Below, piece after piece: positions 1-12,120 of a stretch of DNA of 64,000 nt. Within the stretch, counting starts at the first letter, position 1, and each line of letters opens with the position of its first letter. Both the position numbers and the translations under genes were made by a program. This stretch comes from Neoechinorhynchus agilis (lineage: Eukaryota > Acanthocephala). Below the pieces are notes generated by a model. It saw only the letters and a program-made list of their open reading frames with translations. It was not told the origin of the DNA and searched no databases. The stretch is taken from positions 12,896,001-12,960,000 of the forward strand of contig CM121341.1 of NCBI GenBank assembly GCA_051530055.1, given 5' to 3'.

Positions 1-626
1 TTGGTCTCCCGATATGCACGACCCATCGCTGTCGATGTGGGTCTTTGGTTGATGCTTTCGGGCGACACGGTCTCGTCTGCAGAAGGTCAGGAGGAAGGTT
101 CTCACGCCATTCTGAAATCAATAACGCAATTTCTCGGGCGTTGAGAACGGCGAACTTCCCGAACATCCTGGAACCCACCCACCTTTGTCGACTAGACGGC
201 CGTAGGCCCGATGGAATTTCGGTCTTGCCGTGGCGGGAGGGCAAATGCCTTCTTTGGGACGCCACGTTTGTGGACACCCTTGCAGCCAGCAACATCCCCT
301 ACTCCCTCGAAATCGCCGGTGGTGCCGCCATTGTAGCGGAATGGAGGAAAATACAGAAATATATTCAGTTATCGAGGGCTCACTATTTTGTCCCCTTTGG
401 GGTAGAGACGTATGGAGCGCTCGGAACTCTCTCTCTCTCTGCTCCAGGATCTCTCGAAGAAATTGAGAGAGGCAACCGGAGACTCAAGAGCAGGCGTATT
501 CCTTCGACAAAATATCTCGCTAGCAGTACAACGGGGCAATGCTCCCAGCGTGATGGCGACGGTCGAGGAAGGACAAAAACTGGAATTCGGCGGGAGGTGG
601 TGAGTGTGTTAATTGTCGAGAGATGA
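1..626 (+). mobile_element. R2-like LINE, C-terminal endonuclease end (fragment, cut by window start)
   Basis: An open frame runs in from the window edge at base 3. It shows a CCHC-like knuckle (HRCRCG, then GRHGLVC), then RRPDG, PWREGK and LLWDAT, which fit the PD-(D/E)XK pattern of restriction-like endonucleases carried at the C-terminus of R2/NeSL-type non-LTR retrotransposons. The last part, ending in the family signature AVQRGNAPSV, continues in another frame from about 412, so this copy is frameshifted. The family placement is by motif only. Related fragments lie at 740-1027, 12393-13315, 28945-29278, 42005-42330 and 61630-64000. Confidence 0.75.
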
Positions 627-739
627 AGATTGATTGAATACATGTTGTCTTGCAAAAAAATTCTTTAATGTCCTTATCAAATTTAAAAAAGAAAATATAT
701 GATAAAAAATTAAGATGTTCTGTTCGAAAAGAGAATATG

Positions 740-1027
740 ATAATTTCAAAAAAGAGCCCTGGAGGTTCAGCGGTCGTAGCTGAGGTCCGAAAACGTACAA
801 AATACAGAGAGCTTTTAAGGACCTATTATTTCGTCCCTTTCGCCGTGGAAACGTATGGAGCCTTCGGACCGTCAGCGCTCACTCTCCTCGACGAATTGGG
901 ACGGAGGACGAAAAAGATGACGGGGGAACCGCGCTCTAGAAATTTTCTCGCTCAACGAATCGCAATTGCGATACAGCGAGGGAACGCTGCCAGTATACTG
1001 GCAACGTCAAGAAGTTTACAGGAATAA
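740..1027 (+). mobile_element. R2-like LINE, extreme C-terminal tail
   Basis: The segment encodes the tail that follows the endonuclease in the same family: YYFVPFAVETYGAFGP, then LGRRTKKMTGEPRS and AIQRGNAASIL, ending in TAA at 1025-1027. It differs from the adjacent 1-626 copy, so it is a second 5'-truncated insertion rather than the continuation of the first. AT-rich sequence without recognisable coding content separates the two. Confidence 0.7.
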
Positions 1028-1249
1028 ATTGTAATCGTTGTAAATTAATAAATTGTGGATTCAAATAAAAACTGTATGCAAAAAAATTAGAAAAGTAAAA
1101 TTTTCATTAGTTGAACAAACAAGTGCAATTTTATCTGAACTTAAAAAAGCGAACTATTTCGTGTAGACTTCTCTTCGTTCATTATGTTCAAACGCGACGG
1201 TATTTTGTTCAAATAGCTCAATTGATGATATCAATAAAGGCTCACAAGT

Positions 1250-1627
1250 TTATTTCCTTAAGCGCTTGTTGGTAGACAGCTCCTGAATGAAGTTTTTGAA
1301 ATCGCTCCTTGATTGAGCTCCGTAAATTACACGGGGCGTTAATTCGCCCTTTTCATTGATTCCACGAAAAGCGGATGCAGCATCCGTAACTCCATATTTC
1401 TCCGCTGTTCTTTTCAACGCACCAGTATTCACTCGGACGATCATCACTGGTTTGTTCACTTCCTTCACGGACCTTGTAAACCACCGAGCGTAAAAATCAA
1501 CTATTGTTAATCCATCGAAGTCTTCGATGGCACTTTTAAAATGATCCACACTCTCAATATCTACAATTCTGAAATTCTGTTCGAGATCCTTCTCTTCGTC
1601 CTGTTTCTTGGTAAATTCGCCGTTCAT
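1250..1627 (-). CDS. Thioredoxin-fold protein lacking the CxxC active site
   Basis: The 125-aa product starts at the first in-frame ATG (1627). It shows the thioredoxin pattern: a beta strand ending in TIVDFYARW, a helix, a second strand VMIVRVNT, then AEKYGV, the cis-Pro region LTPRVIYG and a final helix SRSDFKNFIQEL. The usual WCGPC is replaced by RWFTRS, so no redox cysteines are present and classical disulphide reductase activity is not expected. A short acidic N-terminal extension precedes the fold. There is one exon and no signal peptide. It could be a thioredoxin-like structural or chaperone protein, or an ageing retrocopy. The frame is intact, which favours a gene. Confidence 0.6.
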   Translation of the reverse strand: MNGEFTKKQDEEKDLEQNFRIVDIESVDHFKSAIEDFDGLTIVDFYARWFTRSVKEVNKPVMIVRVNTGALKRTAEKYGVTDAASAFRGINEKGELTPRVIYGAQSRSDFKNFIQELSTNKRLRK

Positions 1628-1639
1628 ATCGATCACTTG

Positions 1640-3690
1640 CTTTGTTTAACATACTTTTGAACTTGCGACGAGTTGCCCAGCAACAAGCCAACATTCATAA
1701 GTGATGGAAAATTAGATTTTTTATGCTAGTGTTTTTTACGTCTTAGTTCTTGAAAATGTCATGAATCTACAAATACAAATATGTTCTTGAAGATTCATCT
1801 CATAATTTTGCACGGAAAAATGAACTTGCGAAAAATTGATCGAATTGACAATTTTTTATTTATAAATTGAACCATAAAAAAGGGATTTCGAACATGAATT
1901 TAATTACTAAAAGCGATGATGCCAGTTCCGCGGCCACGTCATGGACATTGACAACGCCACCATTTGGCACGCAATGAAACCAAATGGGGCAGTATAATTT
2001 TGGAGGCCATATTCATTGGCCAAGTGGAAACAATGGACGGAGGAATAAGGCGGACTTTAGGCTCAATCACAAAACAGTGAATATTGATCCATTCCCCACG
2101 TGCGGATTTTAGACCTTGATAAAATATTGGATTTCAAAATAAAATCATTTTAATTTCTTCGCCATAAAACAACGAATAGTAGTTTGAAATCGGTTAAAGA
2201 CAAGAAAATACCATGAACCGATCAATAATCTTCAATTTAATATTTTTTATTCTAGTGGATGCACTGGATTCTCTTTGATGAAATCCAAAACGAATTCCTC
2301 CGAAATTTGAAAATAAAATCTGAGTAACCTTTTCCCTATATCCTCGATGGTCTTTGAAACACGCCTGTTACGAGTTCCAAATACAGGCAATCGACCCGAA
2401 TGGAACCGCTGAAGATTATTGCAACGAAAGAACTTCTGAGCAAAGTTCCTAAGAATCTCGGCAGGGTCTTCGCCAAAGAATTCATAATCAGGAATTATTC
2501 TGTTGGATCGAGCTTATCAATGATAGTAATGAATTTTCTGTAGTTTCCCGATATCGTCCTGCATTTCAATATATCGACTGTTAAATACCGCGACTATATC
2601 TCCGACATCATTCAATGAGACAAACGTTTAGAGGCTGAGAATATTGAGCTTATTTTGAGGATCATAATAAGGTTTGTGCTTTCCTTGAATTATATACGCA
2701 ATGCGTTTTCAAGACTCGAATATATCTTTCATTTTAGGATCGAAAAGATAGGACTGAATTGTTAATAAGACGCATTGTTTGCATATGAAGATGGATAGTG
2801 GCGCTAATGTAAATGGAAAATGATCGTGTAGAGGAAGCGCCGCTATTACAAAGGCTAATTTAAAAAGAGCAACGAAAAATTGAACTATATTGAATCGTAC
2901 TTTTCGCCCTTTCTCTAATCTTTAATATTTCAATTTTTCGATGATTTCGTTGTATGAAATCAACTAGACTGGAATTCTCGGGATTGTTTGTAAAGCGTTT
3001 ACACTTTTTTGTAACAACTGTGACTACGAGCATTTTATTTTGACGCTCTTTAGTAGAAGTAAAGGTGAGTGCTTTTGGTTGTTTCTTGTGAAAATCGTGA
3101 AAAACGCCAATCGATATCATATTGTCAGTTTTCCATTCAGCTCACCAGTGGAGTCTGATGCTTTAAAAATTAACGAAAAACTCATAGCGCATCAGCATAT
3201 ATTTGAAACTCTTTAGAACTACAAATGATTCTGTAGCAAGGATTTTTGTATTCTTTTATTTAAAAAGGTTTGATCTAACGTCGACGCGGCGCAAAGCAAC
3301 TTTGATAACGCGTTCACATCGAGAAATTCTTCTTTTAAGTTAGAACACAACGGAGCAAAATACTCCTTTATCAATGTTCAAGTTTTTAGTGTCACTATGA
3401 ATACTTCCATCACTACGATCACCGGATTTACTTACCGTAACATCATGATTCGATTCGAAAGGTTCTCGATTAACAGCAATGTCCAAAAGACTATCGTCGG
3501 ATTGGAGCTCAAACATGTGAGCAGAAACTCTTGGTACAATTTTCTTCATATTCACATTGAATAATCGTCGAGAAATCACGACGAATGGTTTATTGGTTCA
3601 AAATCCATTCGCCAGAAAATCTTGAGAAATTATGTAAACACGTTTTATTAATTTAAGAAAAGCACGATCCACACACTTCTCAGCATTTAT
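1640..3690. other. Gene-poor AT-rich stretch
   Basis: I see no convincing gene. Short open frames on the minus strand at 2860-3120 and 3340-3579 have no recognisable domain. Near 2120-2175 lies a half copy of the short repeat ending in ATTTCTTCGCCATAAAACAA. The same terminal motif recurs at 17050-17158, 23570, 28905, 47150 and 61390-61490. Confidence 0.5.
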
Positions 3691-5143
3691 CTTTGCTGAA
3701 GGAGTCTGGATGTCGGTTGTTGAGGGCAAGGGAGGTGGGACTTGTCTTTGAAGGAGTTTTAATGTGCGATCGGAGGCTTAGTACATGAGATGACCGATTG
3801 GGAGTCTTTCCTTGTTCTCCGGTTATTAAGGAAAGATTGGGCTTGAGGGAAGAAAGATTTTTGGTAGAGGGTGGTACGAGCGGGGGGGGGATGAAAACGG
3901 GTGGGGTTCCAAGTGTTTACGAGGGAAGAGTATTTAGAGATGAGGGAAGAAAATTGTGGAGGGGGTTGAAGAAGACGGAGGGCGTTTTTGGAGAAAATGG
4001 AGTGGAGGTGGGCGTCGAGGGTAGGGAGTGAAGTCCCGCATATTCTCGCTGATCTCTTATGGAAGGTTTCGTGGGAATGGAGAGCATTGGCGGAAAGGGC
4101 GAGGAAAGTGTATGTAAGGATAGGGAGGATGGCAGAGAGATAAAAGTGGGCAAGGTGTTTAGGGGATACGCCGAGACGCCGTAGGAGTTTGAGAAGGTAA
4201 AGACGAGGGTTTGCTTTAGAGAGTGTAAATGAAATGTGGGCATCCTATTTAAGGTTTTCTTGTAAAATCAGGTTAGGTATTCGGAGAGAAGAGGAACGTT
4301 GGATGGGGAGAGGCGAGTGGATAAGATTGCGTTTGGAAATGTGGGGGGGCGAGGAAATGAGATGGTTGAGCTCGTCCATGGTTGTGGAGAGACAGAGAGA
4401 GGGAGATGCGATGGTAATGACTGTGAGGTCATCTGCATAGAGAAAATATTTGGTAGGGGGAGTGAGGGGATGAAGGTCATTTAGAAAAATGTCAAAGCGA
4501 AGAGGGGAAAATACGGCGCGGCGGCCAAAGGAAGCACATGATTGGAGGCGAAGGGAGTGATCCGCCGACTCAAACGCCCTGGAAATATCCAGATGCACGA
4601 GACGGGCGGTTGATGCTGGACTGCAATCTAAGCTGCGCACAAGCGTATCGTAGATGCAGAGGAGGGCATCAGAACAAGAGTAATTGGACGGAAAGCGAAT
4701 TGGTAAGGGGAGATGTTTTTTAAGGAAGAAGGGAAGTAGGCGGGTTTTAAAACATTTTTCTGAGATTTTAGAGAAAGGTGAGAGGATAGAGATGGGACGA
4801 AAGGATGTAAGGGAAATCGGTTTATCGTTTTTGGGTAGGGGGACGACACGGGTTTCCTTAAGACACGATGGGAAAGAGCCGAGTAGAAAGCTAAGGTTCG
4901 TTATGCGCGTTAGAGGATCGATAAGTTCCGGGATGATGAAACGAATGGCCCAATTTGGGATAGTCGAATTAGGGGAAGAATGGCGGGGCAAGCGTTTAAG
5001 GATCTCTAGGATTTCGAGAGGGGAAACTAAGGAAGGGCATGTATGAATGGGCAGGTCAGAAAGTGAGAAGGGAGGTTGGGACAATGCATTAGGGGTTTGG
5101 GGATGACAGAGGTTTTTATTCGTGGAGTTAAGGATTGAGAGGA
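3690..5143 (-). mobile_element. LINE family B, reverse transcriptase (Jockey/CR1-like), 5' truncated
   Basis: On the minus strand the frame 5084-4245 encodes an RT: LKETRVVPLPK, TSFRPISILSPFSKISEK, HLDISRAFES (with D), AVFSPLRFDIFLNDLHPL and FLYADDLTVIT. RT thumb-like sequence (SANALHSHETFHKRSARICG) follows downstream to about 3700. These are the hallmarks of Jockey/CR1-type LINEs. The N-terminal endonuclease is missing here. Parts of the same family lie at 5324-5531 and 10546-11830. The strand is strongly purine/pyrimidine biased (G-rich on plus), unlike the flanking DNA. Confidence 0.8.
5049..5143 (+). repeat. Left arm of a 95-bp inverted duplication inside LINE B
   Basis: This segment is the reverse complement of about 5229-5323, with no difference that I can see. 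The two arms are separated by about 85 bp and lie in the 5' part of the LINE B RT frame. Confidence 0.9.
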
Positions 5144-5228
5144 GAACAGATTTGGGGAAAGGTGCGAAGGGGGGGTGGATCTACCAAGACCAGTGACATT
5201 TTTTATTTCACGCCACTAGTTTCGATTC

Positions 5229-5323
5229 CTCTCAATCCTTAACTCCACGAATAAAAACCTCTGTCATCCCCAAACCCCTAATGCATTGTCCCAACCTCCC
5301 TTCTCACTTTCTGACCTGCCCAT
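5229..5323 (-). repeat. Right arm of the 95-bp inverted duplication
   Basis: It matches 5049-5143 in reverse complement (for example ACCTCTGTCATCCCCAAACC here). It stops at 5323, where a different LINE B segment in minus orientation begins. Confidence 0.9.
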
Positions 5324-5531
5324 GATTTGCGGGCTATACGGATGCGTTTGGTCAGTGTGGAGTGGAGGGAGGGGTAAGCGGGATTGCCTGACCGTAAAGC
5401 TTTGGTTACCTGGATTTGAAGGGTTTTTAGAAAAGGCGAGAAGCATGGAGGGTCGCGGTTCGAGATTCGTATTGTTTTGCGAGAAAAGGAGGCCTTCATC
5501 GCATATTCTATTAGATTTAACAAAGAGCCCA
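5324..5531 (-). mobile_element. LINE B fragment, linker between endonuclease and RT
   Basis: This 208-bp segment is nearly identical to 10600-10806. On minus it encodes LNLIEYAMKASFSRKTIRI and, further on, NPAYPSLHSTLTKRIRIARK, the linker upstream of the RT in LINE B. It ends sharply where LINE C starts. Confidence 0.75.
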
Positions 5532-7321
5532 TTAAAAGAGGAAAACGATCTGAGGCTCGCATGGCAAGTCTTGAACTTGCCAGCCTCTATAATGAAAAGC
5601 AAAAGGCTTCGATAGAGGATGCAGTTTGCGGGATCGCATATAAGGAAGGTTTTGTTCGTACCTCCTTAGCATGGAGAGCGATAAACACTCTCACATGCAG
5701 ATCCCAAAGACAGCCAACTTTGATTGAAGGTCCCTCCCCGGAAATCAGAAAAAAGAGAATCGCAAATTATTTTGCGGAAATTCTCAATTCGCCATTATCG
5801 TCTTTGGAAGTGAGTACTGCACTTCCAAAAGGCACAATCGTCCCAAGCACTGAGGCATATTTCACTGGACCGATTTTCGTGAAGGAAGCGATCGTTGCGG
5901 CGAAAATGATGCGTGCAGGACGTGCATCAGGCCCACATGGGATAATGGCAGAGGTTCTGAAGTTTGAATCGATTGCCAGAAAAATCACACCGATAATGAA
6001 TGGCATAATGAATAGTGGCTCAGTACCTCAAATCTGGAAAACGGCGCATTTAACAATGATCCCCAAGAAATGCTGCTCGACAAAGGTGGAGGACTACAGA
6101 GGTATATCCTTGATGTCCAACACGGCAAAACTTTTCAGCAGCATTTTGAGACGCCGAATTCAGCCAATCCTCGAACCGTTTCTAAGAATTGAACAGAACG
6201 GCTTCAGGAAAGGTCGAGGCACCACAGAGCACATATTGGCTTTGAGGAGGATCCTCGAGGAGGCACGAATTCATCAAACGGATGTGACGCTGGTATTTGT
6301 TGATTTCCGTCGAGCTTTCGATTCGGTAAATCGAACGATGATTGGCGGTATCTTAAAGGAGTATGGAGTGCCGCCGATCATTGTCACATCCGCTATGGCA
6401 TTATATAAAAACACAAGGTCCGCCGTCAAGACAGCTGACGGTTTGACAGAATACTTTTCCACCACTTCAGGTGTTCTGCAGGGCGACACATTGGCTCCTT
6501 TCCTCTTCATCTTGGTGCTTGATTGGGTAATGAGATGGGCACTACCGAATGATGAAGATGGATTTCTTCTGTTGAGGAAAAGAGGTCGCAGGTATCCTGA
6601 GATACGCGCCTCCTACATGGCATATGCCGACGACATCGTATTGATGTCCTCAACAGTCGAAGGAGCTCAACGCATGCTAAATAGACTGTGCGAGAGGGCG
6701 AGTATGATTGGTCTGACCATCAACTCGAAAAAGACGGAATTCTTGACGATTCCGCATGTCGCGCATACAGTCTCTGGCGAAGGGCCGAATGGCGTTGAGC
6801 AATTAAAACAGATAGAGCGGTATGTCTATCTGGGAGCTGTCGTTCCTGAGGTGAGTGCGGATGTCAGCCGACGGAGAGCTATAGCTTGGAGAGCAATGGG
6901 GCAACTTAAACCACTGTTTGACAGTGAGTCTTTGCCAGATGAACTCCGTTCGCAGCTGTTCAGGGCTCTAATTGAGAGCATTCTCTACTACAATGCAGAG
7001 ACCTGGACACTGTCACCAACGGCGACGAGGCAGTTGGACCAAAATCATTCATCTCTCTTACGTGCGGCGTTCAAGGTCAGATGGTCAGATAAAGTGACCA
7101 AGAAAGCACTGTATAAGAGAGCCGGAGTCCAACCGCCCAGTGAATATTTGCGCCGCAGACGACTGCAGTTCACGGGCAATATAATTCGGTCCGAGGCATC
7201 TTGCCCACAGGTCGTGCAACAGTTCCTTTTCTGGAAGCCAACGACATTGTATCATAAAGGCAAAGGGAACTGTCATACATACGATGACCTGATTTTTAAG
7301 AGACGCGAATTGCCCGCATAA
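5532..7321 (+). mobile_element. LINE family C, long intact RT frame, 5' truncated
   Basis: An uninterrupted frame of almost 600 codons encodes a non-LTR RT: KTAHLTMIPKK, DYRGISLMSNTAKLFSSIL, EQNGFRKGRGTTEHI, FVDFRRAFDSVNR, TTSGVLQGDTLAPFLFILVLD, YMAYADDIVLMSS, KKTEFL and RYVYLGAVVP, then a thumb with IESILYYNAETWTLSP. All catalytic Asp residues (FVDF, YADD) are present. The endonuclease end is absent. The motif style resembles RTE-related elements, but the clade is uncertain. The frame runs 5' into LINE B sequence. It ends in TAA at 7319-7321 and is followed at once by LINE D. Confidence 0.8.
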
Positions 7322-7339
7322 CAGGACTGCTGTCGTGTA

Positions 7340-10300
7340 TTTTAGATCCCTTGCGGAGTCTAATTCTATTTGACGGGCTTATACCTACGGTGCAGCGTAG
7401 GAAAGTACCGTTGCATACAATACAATTCGACGTGGCCGGCAAAGACCTCTTTTCTAAGATGTTGGGGGTGTTAAACATACAGTCTATTGACATTTCCCAT
7501 AGAGTCACCTTTCTCATGAGGAATCCTCCTCAAGACTTGGATTCTGCTGACTCGCAAAATTGAGGATGAGTTAGAAATTAAACTGGTCAAATATTTATTT
7601 AGACCAAATGCCACTTCCGCCTACGCCATCCTATGTTCAGCCACTATCAATGTCGCCGAGAGTTTAGCTAACTCCGGCAGGAGCTTCTTTTCATACAGGG
7701 TCACTTTCGACCGATATAAGCACTTTCTCTGTGACTATAATTTGATAATATGTCGGAGGTGTTCTAGATGGGGGCACCACGAATCGGGCTGTGTATTCCC
7801 CTCTAAATGCATCATCCTGCTCTCACTCTGATTCTACCACTTGTGCAAGCTATGGCAAGAATCATCCGGCCTTTGCGCGCTCTTGCAAGTTCGCGCAAAA
7901 ATACTGACGATTCCTTATCATCGAAGCAGCGGGTCTACTATAATAAAAATAATAGAGAAACCTATCCTCATCAAACTCCTCTCTCCGGACGGCTTTTCCT
8001 CTAAGGAGTTGAAGACTCAACCTCCCTCTAATGGTTACAACTCTAAGCTTCCCCCCAAACCTCTGGAAAAATCTTCTTTTGAAAGTTTAATATCTTCCCT
8101 CTCCAATTCTCCACTTGGTACCGGTAAAGAAATCTCCTTGCTTAAGGGAATCCTTTTTTGGATTCTTTACAAACTTGATAATTGCTCTGTATCGGACTCT
8201 TCCTCTAACACATCATCTATATTACCTAACCTAAACTCTCTAAAAAACTGGATTGATTGTGAACATTCTAAAAGGAATATTTCCCCATCTTCACTTGACT
8301 TGGAATCTATTAGGACTTTCCTGCCTCTAGGGCTTCGCGTCTTTCCGTTTTCTTACTCCTTGTATATTTGATAACTATGTTAACATCTTATGTTTTCAAG
8401 AAACCGGCTTTTCTAAATTCTTTCTTTTTGATAATTATGATTCTCATATTCTTCTCCCTTGCTCCTCATCAACCAATCAGCATACTGGCTTCTCTGGAGG
8501 ACTCCAAACATTTATTCTTAAATCTCACTATTCTAAACTTCTCTTTCAAACTAAAAATATCTCTTTTGCAATGCAAATTCTTTCTTTTAAGAATCCCTTC
8601 TATGGTACCTCATCCTTTTTCTCGCCTACTCTTATCATTTGCAACTTGTATATTCAACCGAGACATGTGGAAAAATTTATTAAATCTTTTATACATATCC
8701 TCCGTTACTGGAATCCCGACTTTATTGTCGGTGATTTCAATAGTAATTTTTTAAATGGTTTTAGGCCCTTTTTCAAGTTTCACAATTTTTTGCTCCCTAA
8801 ATATTCTTCATTTCATACTGCTAAATCCAATAGACATACCTTCTTGGATAACGCAATTATTAAAAAGTCAATTCCAATTTTATTCTATCCTGCTTCCCAA
8901 CATCAGTCACAGAGATTATTAGGGCGTGACTTCATTCTTTTTAAATCTAATGCCATTTCTCTTAAGGACACTTTTGTTTTTAATCCTCAAAGGTTATCGA
9001 AATTTAATAATGATCTCTTATCTTTTATGAACTCACATACTTCTATCTCCTTATCTGACTTTAATAATGCTATATTATCCTCTGTACATAAAAATTTAAT
9101 TATTAAGTCTATGATCAAGCGACCCCCTGTTTGTCATGAAGCCAACATGTTTTATAAAAAGCTGTTATAGCTGATTTGTATAATAACTCCCCACTTAAAA
9201 ACTTCTTTATGAAAAATTTTTACACGGCTAAGTTTTATCATAAAGTTTCTTTGGACAAAAAGAAGCTGATCTCTCCTAAGCCTTTTGGTAAGGGCTTCTG
9301 GTCCTGTATTTTGAACAGGAGACCAGTTTGTTGGAAGGCAAACGCATCCAACTGGATTGCCTCTATATCTTATCCTGCAGTAATCGAGTCTATTTTGATG
9401 GCGCATACTTTTAGTGCATGTTCTTCTCCTCCACTTCCTTTCTATAATAAAAAGTCCTCATGGAATTTCGAAGTAGAAGCTTTTTTAAAGGCTTGTAAAT
9501 CAAACCCCTCTAAGGCTTATAATATAAGTGGTACTTCACCCAAAAAATTTACTGCTATCTCTTATGAAGTTCAATCGATTTTTTAATAGGCTTCGTTTAT
9601 CGAAAATTGATTTTAATGATCTCCTGAACATTAATATTGTCAAGAAAATTTTTATTCCCAAGACGAAAGGACGCATTTTTAACGCTACCCTCATTTGAAT
9701 CATCTCCATACAGAACCCAATCGTCTCTTGCTTAGAAAGAGCGGTTAACGGGAAGCTGTATGACTTTTTAGTTTCTAGAAATCTTATACCTGACTTTTTT
9801 CATGGTTTTATTAGGGGTAAAGGTGTTACTTCGCTTTTATTCTCTCTTAATTCTATGAATGAAGCTATTAATTTACAAAAACTTCTCATTCAGTTCGATA
9901 TTAATAAGGCTTTTGACGCCTTGGATCGCTCTTTCCTTAACGAGGCCTTAGTTAATCTTAAAGTTCCTCTAAATATTATCTACAAAATCAACTATCTTAT
10001 ATAATCTAAGTCATTTTACTATGAGGTAGACCCTTCTCACACTAAATTTTTCTCTAGGTATGGCGTTCCTCAAGGCTCTCCCCTCTCGCCCAGCTTATTC
10101 TTAATTGTCCTCATATATATTTTTAAAAAATTAAAGAAATCTTCTTCCATATTTCCGCTAGTTTATACGGATGATATATTTCCATTTTGTAAAGCTAGAA
10201 CATCTTCAATCCTAACTAATAATATAGCTAATTATATGCATTCTTTGTCTTCGGAACTTAGGAAAGCAAATCTGGTTGTAAATAGTAACAAAACTTTCTT

Positions 10301-10545
10301 TATTCCACTTACTAAAACCTTGGTCTCTAGGAAGCTCCTAAATAATGAATTAGCATCTAATTTAAATTTCCTTAATATCAACTTTAGATCACATTCCAGG
10401 ATTTGAAGTGTAGAATTCCCTTGTAAGAATCATAGAATTTTTATTAACTCTTCCGTTAAAAGTCTATTGGCAAAAACAGTTATCTTCATCAAAAGAGCAA
10501 AAAGGCTCTCCATCTCTTCTCTTTATATCTTTAAGGTTTTAAAAA
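7340..10545 (+). mobile_element. LINE family D: zinc-knuckle ORF1, AP endonuclease, RT (decayed)
   Basis: In order on plus: ORF1 with knuckles (ICRRCSRWGHHESGC near 7748-7795, then a second Cys-rich repeat); an AP-endonuclease piece (YWNPDFIVGDFNSNFLNGF near 8707-8763); and an RT (FHGFIRGKGVTSLL, LIQFDINKAFDALDR, YGVPQGSPLSPSLF and a YTDD box near 10165). ORF1 and the RT are broken by stops and frameshifts, for example a TGA at 9698-9700 and a TAA before SKSFYYEVD. YTDD replaces the usual YADD. Related copies lie at 54.4-58.3 kb. Confidence 0.75.
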
Positions 10546-11830
10546 TCACATGTACACCAGTTTCGATTGGGAACAGACGAAAGACGAGATGAGAGGAATA
10601 ATTTGCGGGCTATACGAATGCGTTTTGTCAGTGTGGAGTGGAGGGAGGGGTAAGCGGGATTACTTGACCGGAAAGCTTTGGTGACCTGCATTTGAAGGGT
10701 TTTTAGAAAAGGTGAGAACCATGGAAGGTCGCGGTTCAAGATTCGTACTGTTTTGCGATTAAAGGAGGCCTTCATCGCAGGTTCTATTAGATTTAACAAA
10801 GAGCAAATTGCAATCGAGGGGTCGGTGCCAAAGATGGTAGAGCGGTTTTGCGTGATAAGAGAATTGACATATACAGCAAAGGATTGGGTATGATGATCAC
10901 GTTTATCCCAGACAACGTAGGGGTCGGAAAAGGAATCATGGATTCGTGGGTGGACATCGTAGTAGGGGGTGATTTGAGTGTAGGGACCATAAGGGTGGGA
11001 ACTGTGCATGCAGGATGAACTCGGGGAGAAAGATGATATTGGGAGTTGAAGAGGTGGTGGTAAGAGGTGAGGTACTTTGAGCATCCAAGGCATTTTTCGC
11101 TTTTGAGGGTCGAAGCGAAAATTTCCAGATTTGGTAGGGTGCGGAATGAGTGGTGGCAAGGATGAGAGGGGTCTAGGAGGAGTTAATTTACGCAGCGAGG
11201 GATGCTTAGTGTAGTCGTTGAAAGATGGTAGGGATGTGTGCTTTTTACTGGAAAATCGAGGTACAGGAGAGAAGGTGGTAGGTTTTGATGGGTCTAATAT
11301 TGAAACGTAATCGTGGAAGGATGGGAGGGGTTTATGGTTTTTTCTTGCAGTACGGGGTGCTAGAGAGGAGGTGGAGGATTTAGATGAGGAAGAGGGGTTC
11401 GGTTTTAATGGCGGAGTAGAGTTAGACTTAGAGTGCAGGGACGAGGGAAAAGGTGTATGAGAGATGATAGGAACGGAATTTCAGGAGGGGAGAAGATTGT
11501 TGAAGAGAAGTCGAATTAGAATGTGGAGAGGAGTCTTGGAATGCGCCGACAGCAAAGGGTGGGTGGACAGTATTTAAAGAGTGGAGCGAGGGAGAAGAGG
11601 TGGTTTGGGGTGGGTAAACTGAAGATGGAAGGGGTTGGGGGGTTCGGGTTTGGGAGGAGTACTTATTGGGAAGGGGGGAACCGGAGAACACGGTTTGAGC
11701 AAGGCGGCAGTACAAAAACCGGAAATAAATTTCCGGCCTGCTGCCCAAGTATTTGTGACGAATATTTGAGTTGTAAACGGACAATCGTCCATGTCACAGA
11801 GAACGAGCTTGGTGGTTGGGCGCTTTGGCC
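10546..11830 (-). mobile_element. LINE family B, 5' part (Ser/Pro-rich N-terminal region)
   Basis: On minus, a Ser/Pro/His-rich region (about 11800-11000) is followed by FSDPYVVWDKRDHH and then the linker DLPWFSPFLKTLQMQVTKAFR, the same linker as in 5324-5531. The element butts directly against the 3' end of LINE D at 10545. It probably includes ORF1 and the end of the endonuclease. The RT is missing. Confidence 0.6.
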
Positions 11831-12119
11831 TCGGCATTGTTTGCAAGTGTTTATGACGTTAGATCGTGCGACGACGTTTATGCTCACAGATTTGATTGCA
11901 ATTGTTTACGACGTTAGATCTTGTGACAGCGTTGATTGTCTGGCAAAGAAAATATTCGATGATGTGTGACGACGACGAGAGAGAGAACGTTGACGATTGA
12001 CGAGAGAGAAGGTTAAACGTTGACGAGAGAAAAGAACGTTGACCAGTCGATCATTGAATGTCGCTTTTACCAAAAACTCCTCAAAAATATTTTAAAACGT
12101 AACATTTTAAGCGGCCAAA
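11830..12119. other. Repeat-rich spacer
   Basis: Two diverged copies of a motif TTTACGACGTTAGATC lie near 11848 and 11905. The first is preceded by TTGTTTGCAAGTGTTTA, a motif that recurs at 28848, 54094 and 54254. A purine-rich GACGAGAGAGA tract follows to about 12040. No gene is seen. Confidence 0.5.
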
Positions 12120-12120
12120 T

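Noticed and set aside
2860-3579. Two short minus-strand frames as genes
   Set aside because: No recognisable domain, no splice or promoter context, and typical chance length for AT-rich DNA.
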